Below are positions 22,580 through 33,540 of a stretch of 64,000 nt of DNA, in pieces. This DNA comes from Norana najaformis (lineage: Eukaryota; Annelida; Clitellata; Crassiclitellata; Hormogastridae), in assembly GCA_964023275.1 (NCBI GenBank), contig OZ029918.1, forward strand, positions 12,176,855 to 12,240,854, written 5' to 3'. A program made the position numbers and the translations under genes. Each line of letters starts with the position of its first letter. The first letter of the stretch is position 1. The notes beneath the pieces were generated by a model. That model saw only the letters and a program-made list of their open reading frames with translations, searched no databases and was not told the origin of the DNA.

Positions 22580-25500
22580 GTCATCGTCATGGTCATCGTC
22601 ATCATCATCATCTGCATCTGCATCATTTGCATCATCATTATCGTTGTTGTTGGTGTTGTTTTCTTGTTGTTTTTCTTGTCAGCAACATTCCTTGTTGCTC
22701 ATCAAAATTTGTGCAGAAGATACAAAACATAAAAACGAGACACAGTCGCTGGCGTGATGTGGGCCATAGATGTTCAGATGTGAATTCCAGGAGGGGTAAG
22801 AACCCCATTTTGCCCCTACTTTCCGGCGCCCATGCATGGTCATACTGTTGTTGCAGTTGACGCAGTTGAGATCATTAGTGTTGTTGCAGCAGCAGTTCTT
22901 TGCACTATTTTGTTGTTGTTACTTCTGTTAGCTGACGATAAACGTTGCTGTTGCTTCTGAGTAGAGTTCTGTTTGTTTGCAGATACCGAGTCAAGCAAAT
23001 GAGCGCCAACGCCAGCTGTTCTGGCGTTGAGTCGTTGGGCGCTGTGGTCGAGTTTGTGATTAAGTAGAAAAATTCTTCGAACCTTAGACAACGCTTCTGG
23101 TGGGTTTCTATAGGGTCTGTAAGCAAACAGCGATGCTTCCTTTGCTTTTCCCTTTACCTGTTCATAGTAGATTATGAAACTGTGCTTCAAGAGAGACAAG
23201 ATGTCAGGCGTCGCCGATTTCCCCCGCGAATGCTAGAAGCGCTCAGATAAAGGAGCGCGTTTTAGAGCTGCTGAGCGAAATGCTAATTAGGTCAATTATT
23301 ATAGGTCGAATAGACCGGGTGCCGAGGTTAAAGCACCTGCATGAACAACTACTCACATACCAGGATGCGGACTTCATCGGTTTCTTACGTCACGGGTCAC
23401 CGTCACCTTGGCAGCTGCGCCCTGGTGACCGAAGAGGGTAATTTGAAGGCATAGGAAAGGATGGCAAGTTACGAACAATGCCGCATTTTAGCTCTGAACT
23501 TGATATTTTACTCTTATCATCGCGCCATCATCATCAGCAGCAGCAGCATTGGCTTCTTACCTGGGCACCTGGAGTTTACCTAACATCTGATGCATCGTTA
23601 AAAGTGGTTGTTCATTGGTTTACTAAGCTTGGCAGCCCATTGGAGTCGGTCCGTTCCGCGCTTTCTCCCCGGCGGCCACGGACCGCCCCTCGGGAGCAAT
23701 AAATCACTGAAAATCCTAACTGTCGTCTTTTAAAAGTTTCCTAAAAGGCGCTGTATAAATGTCCAATTACATACAGACAGATTTGCAAGGTGACGAAATT
23801 AATCAGCATGCTTTTGTGCTCTTTTTTGTGGTTGTAATTGATGCGCACAAACAAGGACGAAAGAATATAGTCTTTTAGGCGTCTGCATACATCTTCTTGA
23901 CCCATGACCTAATAATGAAACACCTGATTACCTGACGTGTTATGTGTGATTACTATGGCTTAGGCATGTTCTAAGCGTTCAGCCGAACAGCCAATTCAAC
24001 CAGGTTTAGGGCCACCGAATTCCTGCCGCGATTTTTGTTATTAAACTGACATTGGCGGGAATGTCGACCGGGCCCATCTGAGTCCATAACCCACTGCTTA
24101 GAGGGGGCCATTAAAGCCCCCACCGATAACTAGAAAGTAACGCTTATAGCGCAACTTAGTAATCCTGAGGCTCAGCGCTTAATGGGGTCGAAATTACACC
24201 TGTTTACATACTTTCTATTTTGGTCAATTGACATGAGTGACATACCCCTAATGAAAAGGAGATTAAGGGAAGGGAAGAGAGGGAGGGGAAAGAAGGAAGA
24301 GATAGGGTCGCCAAGTTAGGGTGGAATTGGGCCACGGGAAGGCTATAGCGGGTCTTGGTGCTGTGTGTTTGTGTGTGTGCATGTGTGTGTATGTATGTAT
24401 GTGTGTGTGACTGTGTACAGACGCACAACTGAATGTTTTACCAGTGTGAATGTAGGTGTGTTTCTTCATATCGGACTTCTGGTGGAAGCGCTTTCCGCAG
24501 TACTGGCACGGATAAGGTCTCGTGTCGCTGTGGATGAGCAGGTGCGTGGACAGGGTCGACGATCGCTTGAACTGCTTGCCACAGAGGTTGCACTGGAAGC
24601 ATCTCTCCTGCCGGTGGACCGTGACGCGATGCTGGTTCATTGCGATGCTGCTGCTGAACGACTTGGCGCAGAAACCGCACTGCAGAGGACTCGTCGCCTC
24701 GAGGCGTCTGGCCTGCGATAATCCGGAGGAGCACCATGCAGGGTGGGCCCGTCGCAGGAACAGGTCCCTGACGCTGCTCGGCGGACCTCCCTTGAACAGG
24801 TGGTTGCAGTCGAATAGATGCGCGCCTGCAGCAGGATAACTAGCGATGGAGTGTCCGTCACCTGACGGTTCGTCTTCGCTCTTCAGACCGACCCTCCGTT
24901 CGCGCTCCATGTTCTGGCGCTCGGCATCCGATGCAGGGCTCCAGATGCCCGTCTTGTTCAAGGGAGGTTCTTCGTCCTCTTCCGGCTTCAAGTGCATCGG
25001 CTTCCGGTCGACGATGGCACTCGATGGACTGTCTGGATGGACGTTCGGAGGATAGCAGGAGGAAGGACTACAACGGGGCCGCGTCTGGGTGAAGCCAACT
25101 GCTGCTACTGCTGCGAATGTCTTATACCAGTCAGCGTAGCATCTCAGACGCATCAGGTTCTGAAGCTGCCAATCTAAAGCAAGCAGACACCGCGATTTAA
25201 CAATACTACTAAGACAATTTCACCACTTGGATCGCTCTGTACAAAGTTACCACATATTTTATCTTACATGGTATAATGACTTATATTTCTGTGCAACAAT
25301 CTCCATTTTACAGTACGTCATATCATAATTCATAGTAACGACAGCATACAACACTTTAATTGACATTAACATAATGCTATACACTACATATATAATAACA
25401 CACTATATTAGCACGGCATTTCTAAGTAACAGTGAAGTCTTCGTCATGACCTGACCTGACCTGACCTGACCTGACCTTCCCAATTCAAACAGTGCCGCCA

Positions 25501-26289
25501 TCGTCATAACTCGACCCCATCTGACCCTTGGATTGGCCCATTGCTATCCATCATAAAGCCGCAGTAATCTAGTCATCTGCGGGGGGGGGCGACCTACCTC
25601 TGGCCAGCTTATGAACCTGGATCGCGTGCATCTCTTTGTCGATGACCTGATCGAACTGTGGGAGACTGGGACCATCCTTGGCCGTGTCAGCCCCTGACCT
25701 TGGTTCTGACTCCGCAGCAACCTCAGATGACGACGACGACGACGACGAGGAGGAGGAGGAAGTTAAGTAATGGCTTGGCGACAGGCGACAGTGCAAGAAT
25801 ATTTGCTCCACTGCTTCGTCGAGCGCTACATAAATGAGGAAATAAAAATACTAAAAATTCTGATATTTGCCTCTCATTGCAGTTCATTAATGTGTTATGA
25901 TATGCATAAGTCACACATTTCGTTCACTCATTCATTCAACAGCACGAACCAAATGCTCATGATGTTGCATACAACTGAACCTCCTGATGTCATCTACACT
26001 TTCATCATAAATGTCTGCTCATGTGGGGAGGCGTATAGTGTCTGCCGCGCAGGCAACGTTCCTTAAAGTACTTCTTAGTAACGTGTTATACAAGCAGACA
26101 CTAATGTGACAAGAACACTAGATGATATTACTATCTATACCTATATGCATGCATGCATTCATGCATGCATGCATGCAAGTATGTATGCATGTATGTATGT
26201 ATGTATGTATGTATGTATGAAGATACATAATATAGCGTCTTTTAAGTGCCTCTCAAAAGCGATGCACTCATGACTATCTATAAACGATC

Positions 26290-26337
<48 letters not shown>

Positions 26338-29300
26338 CCATCATCCATTCCAACAGCATATTTCTTGGTCTTCCTGGAACTTTCTTTCCTTCAATTCTTC
26401 CTTCAATAAGTCTCCTCAGGAGAGAATTTCCAAAGTACAGTTCTTGTCTCTTTCCTCGCCTAATACGGCATTCCAGTCTCCCATCAACACCAAATATTCA
26501 GTGCCTCAACTTCCTCCTCTTCGTTTAAGGTTGTGGGCATATACACGCCTGTATTATGACAATGTTAGTCGGTTCTGCTTGAACTCTTACAACCATAATT
26601 CTGTCTCCATGTTTTTCAATACTGATGACACAATCTGCAACTGTCCTCTCCAGCAGCAGTGCAACCCCTCTTTGGTACTTTCTCCCTCCTGAGTAGATAA
26701 CTCTTACTCCGTCAGTAGTGAAATCTCCATCATCTCTCTGTCTTACCTCCGCCAACTCCATGATATGAATTCTTGCCTTTCTCATTTCACCGCTTACATT
26801 TGCCAGTTTCCCAACTCTGCATTGTTCGAATGTTCCAAGTGCCTATCCTCAGAGATGACTTTGCTATATTCTTTGGGCAGAGGTTTCTCTGGTTGACGAT
26901 CGAAGAGGCCCTGTTCCCTCTCCTGCCGAAAGCGACACTCCCCAGGATAGTCTGAGGAGTCCCGTTACCGTTGTTATCTTCATTCTTTTTTTTCGTCGTT
27001 TTCATCATGCTTGGGATAAGCAGAGAGGTGGTTTCCCGACGTTGCTTTCCTCCGGGTGTTTTTAACGAGACACCATCTCAGAAGCGTCGAAGGTCTCCAT
27101 CGTCCGTCCTTCTGGCTCTTCACCACTGGGCATCGTCCGTCCTTCTGGCTCTTCACCACTGGGCATCGTCCGTCCTTCTGGCTCTTCACCACTGGGCATC
27201 GTCCGTCCTTCTGGCTCTTCACCACTGGGCATCGTCCGTCCTTCTGGCTCTTCACCACTGGGCATCGTCCGTCCTTCTGGCTCTTCACCACTGGGCATCG
27301 TCCGTCCTTCTGGCTCTTCACCACTGGGCATCGTCCGTCCTTCTGGCTCTTCACCACTGGGCATCGTCCGTCCTTCTGGCTCTTCACCACTGGGCATCGT
27401 CCGTCCTTCTGGCTCTTCACCACTGGGCATCGTCCGTCCTTCTGGCTCTTCACCACTGGGCATCGTCCGTCCTTCTGGCTCTTCACCACTGGGCATCGTC
27501 CGTCCTTCTGGCTCTTCACCACTGGGCACTTGCATACACCGCGAAGGACTCGTTCGCCCACCGCACACTTTGCTTCAACAGGAGGACCATGTGTATGTAG
27601 GTGGAATGGTGGACGTTTGGGCATCAGAGGCTTTAACAGGCGCTTGATGTCCCATTTCCTTCCCATGGAAGAACAGAACAGAAGTTGTACAGAACCCTGT
27701 GGTACACCGAAAGAAAATGGTGTCCAAGCAGTACAGTCTGAGCCCGTGGTCAGTATCATCGTTCGCTCATTCTGCAGGAAGGACTTAAGCCGGTCAAACA
27801 GTCCAGCGGTCGACCACGGATTCCGTGTGAGATGCTGAGGCGCGTGATTACTATATCATGATCGACTATGTCGAACGCCACACTTACATCAAGGAGATCA
27901 GGCAACATGACACTCCAGAATCAATGGCGTTGCAGATGTCCGACGTCAGTCTAAGCAAGACGGTCTTCGTAAAAGGTCCCTTCCTGCAGCTTCAGCGTAG
28001 TTACTTGAGTCAAGGTAATACACCGTTTGCTGAACGACTAATCGTCTCAGTATGCTTGGATAGCAATGAATGAACATAAAGCTCCCTCATGCATACACAT
28101 CACAGCAGGAAAATGTTGAATGTGATTCGTGATGCGACAGGAAGCCAGTGCAGTGTTTCTCGCATGCATTCAGAAACGTGCGTCATATAGAGTCGTGCTG
28201 TGTTCTTCGACCAGCGTTGGACAGCGAAAGGTTCGGTTGTTCAACTGCTGTCTTTATCTCTGCTGTAGCAAAGGATCTAACGAGCGCACACACGTTCCTT
28301 CTACGAGCAAAACAACGACTGTGGGTAACAAAAGGACCGTTAACAGTCACCTTACCTTACCTTATTATACCTTTCCTTACTATATCTTGCCTTACCTTAC
28401 CTTAGCTTACCGTATCTTACTCACATTACCGTAGCTTAATTTACTTTAACTTGCCTGCTATACCTTACGTGACCTTGCCTGAACTGACCTGACCTGACCT
28501 TTGCTTTCGTTAAAAATGAATCTCACCGGAAATGCATACTTACCTAACGCAAACCCTCACTTATCCGCCCATGCATGCAGGCTGTATGTGCCCCTCTATT
28601 ATACCCGCCACAATTAACTGACTACATATGTGCTCCAAAGTTTTATATTCTGTATTATAACTGTATTCTTTCGAATTTTCTGGAATAATTATCTTGCAAA
28701 TTATTTTCATTCTAAAGGAGCATCGCACAAGTTTCATTTTGTTATCGCTTCGCTTTCCATTTTGGAAATACGAAACTGAAATGTTTTTGAGCTGTATTTT
28801 CTTTTCACCTACGCCCACGGCCGATTTTTGAAAATTCTAAATGCTGTGTTTATTCTCCTGACTCGAAAGCATGTTGCAATTATTTTTACGGAGCATCATG
28901 GTTGTCGTTTTGTACTTTCGTTCCTTAACTATAAGAGAAGGCGATCTCAGGTTTTTTGCGTCGGGGAAATCGGTTTCACTCTGAGTGAATCAGCAGGGTC
29001 TCGACAATTACAATTAGTCGATCTCTGAAATTAATTCGAAATCAGCCGTCCTTTCGTTTCGATTCTCTCTTATCTGCCGGTTAATACGCAACGGCTGATA
29101 GGCAAATATCTTTTAATAGGTGTATCTGTGTATCGTGCTTAAACATCAGCCTATGTATACAGGTTGGCTTTCGAATACGGGCCTATGTATGTATAGGTCT
29201 GTGAATAGGCTGACACTTAGGCTTTTAACCCTCATATACGGGCCAGCGTACTGGTTAAGGAGTGAAGACTTGTCACAAACGAGGACAAAAACCCCATAGG

Positions 29301-32300
29301 CCAAGGCGAAGAAGGATGAGGAATAATAAAATGAAGACCTTGAGGAGGATAATCTGCAGTACCACAGGAGAAAAGCTGAGGAACAAGGAGAATACAATAC
29401 AATTGCATACAAGAATATAACATATAAAATATAAGAGAATATGGTAGCCGAGTGGATAGAGCGCTCGGCTTGTAACGCGGAGAGTACGGGTTCAAGCCGA
29501 CCCTTAGTCGGTTACTGTGTAGAGACCTTGAATAAGTCCTTTACGCCTATTTACAATTGCTTCGCGCCTCGGATTCAGAGTTGCTGACCTTGCGCGAGTA
29601 ATAAATTAATAATAATAATAATAATAACAATAATAATAATAATAATAATGGAGAATGAAGCGGAGGAGGAAGAGGAGGTGGAGGAGGTGGAGGAGGAGGA
29701 GGTAAATCAGAAGGTGGAGCAGACTGAAGATAGAGACGGCGATCCGCTGTATACAACTAGAATGAGAAGCTTATATGAAGAGGGAAGCATATGACAGGAA
29801 CATAGAGGAGGAACAGGAGGAGCAGGAGGAGGAGGAAGAAGAGGAGGAGAAAGAAGAGGAGGAGATAGAAGAGGAAGAGGAGACGAAGAGATTGCAAAAA
29901 GTAGAAGCAGGAGGTAAATGTGCAAGAGGTTGAAGATAAAGAGGAGTTGGCTGCACATGTGACTATATTGCACGAGTAATAAATAAGTCTGTCTTCTGTC
30001 TGTCTGTGTGCATGCTTGTGTGTGTCTGTCTATATAATAGATACATATACAGATATACAGCATAAATATATGTATATATATTGTGTGTGTATTAAACCAA
30101 TCTCATCTCGCAATATAGTCTAACGCAAATAAAACCCATGTATACAACTGCATGGATGATGCCATGATGGCGCGTGTTTGCCCATATATTCTGCCGCTAC
30201 ATATATGGAGTAATCTCTATCTGAGTCTATACTGGCCAACAGGGCGTACTCGACAATATAGGCCTACTGCAGTAGATCTAGAGTGATGCACACAACAGAT
30301 GAAGAGGAGAAAGCGACAGGCAGACATACAGAGACAGTGACAGAAACAGCCGCAGACAGACGGAGCGCGCGCGGTAGAAGTACGTATCATGGGCGAAATT
30401 AAAGCCTTATTTACCGAGCGATCTTCTTTCATCGATTTCCAGAGTCTAAGATTTGCCTCGACCCGCGGCCTAGTGTCCCTCCCTGCCTGCCTGCCTGTCT
30501 CTCATCGTCCCTGGCGTTCACCGAGGGGGGACGCAGCCCTCCACGCGGCTACGACCGTCCGATGCAAAGGACGACGACATTCGGTCATAAAACGCCGCCT
30601 GGTTGCATGCTTGGCTCTCTTAAACGGACGAATATGTAGCTACAAACAAAATCTTGGCCCATCTTCGCCTGATCTATTCGTCTCGGTGGACGCCTTCAAT
30701 CTGGTGTCCGTCTGCGCCCCGTCTCCCACGGGGGTAGTCAACCAGTCTAAGGCCGCTGATGACGACAGCAATGACGACGATGTCGACGTCATTTGATGAC
30801 CACGACGATCAGATTTCTGATTGCAATCTGTCCATATATGCGACCCACGTGTATTATTTTGCAGCCTATATATATATATACTTATATATTGTATATATCT
30901 ATATATGAGACGTATTTAAAAGCCTATTGTGTATATAATTATATATACATGAGCTTGGAGTCGAAGTGCAGAAATTGGTCCTTTCCGTCTTGTTTAACGA
31001 ACCACGAGAGGTTTGTTTCACTGGATATATTTTATTTGCAAGATATATTCCTGAAATATAGGCGAATAAATCCATCTTAATTGGTAGACCTTTCATGGGA
31101 AGCATAGACGGCTGTAGCCTCTATATCAGCCCATCGAAACAAGGTTCAAAGAGTTCCGGCATCGAAAACAATTGAAATTCTATCTATTATGTAATTCTTA
31201 GTATACTTGCACTGACAATTGCCATTATAAAGCACCGTCTATAAGTAAACAATGCCTCGATACTGGCGATGCTGTACCAACTGTCATCATTACACTACAT
31301 TACATGCAAATTACTATTTTTCTGTATGAGTTACAAAAGTCCTCTGCGCCGGCTCGATATTTATATGCCGCCACTTGCTGTCCGAATCTTCGGTTCTGCT
31401 GTGTCTACAATCCAGTAGAATCTGTTGGTCGAGCAACTGCAGCGGCCTTCATACAGGTTGTTCTGTGGCTGGACCTAACCATGTGCCGCAAGTGTTCATC
31501 CCTGCCTACATGTACACTTGAGTAGTGAGTGCCCCTGGGTATAACTTCTTTCGAAAGAAGTTCTATATAAATTGACAAATGCAATGCAAAAACAATACAA
31601 TACCTACAGCGTATACAAAGTCTAGTCAAAAGATTCGTCGCTGGCTATAGCTCGGCCTGCTAACTTTCATTCCCACGACGAATCACTCAGCCGTGACCCG
31701 CTCACATTCATGGTCGACGAACGGTGAACTTATGCCATTGACTCATAATGAACAGCGCAGTGCCAAGGAATATAGTAGCATCGATCTCCAAACGCAGAGT
31801 GGAATTTCCCGTGGTTGGGCTTCACGTGCCAATTTTATGTGCTGAACGGGACATTTCAACCCTTCAACGCTTTCCTCGGTTACGAATTAACAGTGCACTC
31901 AATAACACATTACCACCATGTATATAACACGTGTTAGAACCGCAGTTGTGGGACCATATCCAAGTTTACATACTTAAGTACATACATACATACATACATA
32001 CATACAGACAGACCCACATACATACATGCATACATAGATACATATATACATACATACATACATGTGGACATACATACATACATACAGACAGACACACATA
32101 CATACATGCATACATACATACATACATAGATACATACATACATAGATACATACATACATACTTACATACATACAGACATACATACATACATAAAGACCCA
32201 CATACATACATACGTTCATCCGCACGAACATACATACGTACATGCATACAAGCTGCATGGGGAATGTTTCGTCTATTCCGATGCTTGTGCCTTATTTCCT

Positions 32301-33453
32301 ATTACTGGTTGATTGTAAAAACCATTGACTGTTAGTCAAATAATCATTTCATTAAATGCGTGCTCCCGGTTGCGCATTCATGACGGAGCTTATGATTAAA
32401 AATTGTTTTAAAATTATATCAGTATGCAGTCGGTCTGTATAGGGGCTTGTATATTAGGCTATATTTTGTAGGTCTACACTGTCCAGTGTGAGTACTGTAT
32501 ATTTAAACTGTATATTTAAACTGTATATTTAAACTGTATATTTAAACTGTATATTTAAACTGTATATTTAAACTGTATATTTAGACTTGATTCGAGATGT
32601 CGTTCCCCGCTCCGTTTATAGATGTATACAGGCTACAGGCTAATTAAAAGCTTTGAGATAAAACGGCACATGTTTGACTGTGTGAACAAAAGCACGTGCC
32701 AGGTCGAACGCCTCAGACCACATGCATCTGCAGATAGGCCAAGAGCACCGCATATATAAACATATAAGCAATATACAGGCTTATGTATGGAGTGGTATGG
32801 AAAAACAGTCACACGATGTCTACCTATATACATATATATATATATACATATACGTATATACGTATACATATACAGAGACAGTAGCATTTAAAGACGGCTT
32901 CTTATCTGCTGCAAAGCAATCGCAAACGCACACAAGGATTTTATGATTTTATGTCTTTACACTTCGATTGCGGCGAGACTTTTATCAGTATCTGCAGCTT
33001 GTGTACGTGTACAACATTTTGTGTGCACAATGTAATACGTCCATATAGATCTAGAAATAGAGAGTGGCAGCTTTGTAAAAATAGTGTAGAGAATCGATCT
33101 ACAAGTGTAGACTTCTATGCAACACTTAATGTTGAGGTCTGGCTCATCGGCAATGTGTGGAGACCTCTATGCAACACTTTTTGTAGACGAGCCGGCAGTC
33201 TACACTAGTGTAGACACAAATTGCAACACTTTTGTGGAGAACAAGGTCTACATCGATGTTGCATTTTGGCTACATTTAGGCCCAGGCAGAAAGAAAAAGT
33301 CATCCATGTCGTGCATGTTTATGTAATAAAGGATTATATATGTCTGCATTGATTGAATTGTTTGAACTCTCATCGAATAGTTTTCATGCATAAAATGCAA
33401 TACAATGCAACACAGAAAAATACATGCAATACAAAACCAAAAGACGACGACGT

Positions 33454-33540
<87 letters not shown>

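Larger units (their letters stand above)
20602..24441 (-). other. Gfi1 intron 2 (about 3.84 kb)
   Basis: GT-AG, phase 1, positioned inside the linker between fingers 3 and 4. It holds CAT/CTT repeats (20620-20835), a decayed MITE-like piece (21540-21620), (CAGA)n with a tRNA-like SINE head (21722-21835), a CpG-rich block (21950-22340) and (CAT)n (22518-22620). The rest shows nothing recognisable. Confidence 0.7.

Noticed and set aside
24204..24441. Extension of the zinc-finger exon past finger 3
   Set aside because: The open frame continues through a (CA)n repeat, but a donor inside the HTG linker and the next exon completing HTGEKP show that the intron begins at 24441.
27062..27568. CRISPR-like array
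   Set aside because: The 33-bp units are head to tail with no spacers, and the genome is animal.
26971..27838. Overlapping ORFs of 168-260 codons on both strands
   Set aside because: All are produced by the 33-bp minisatellite; their non-repeat ends are LINE fragments or unrecognised.
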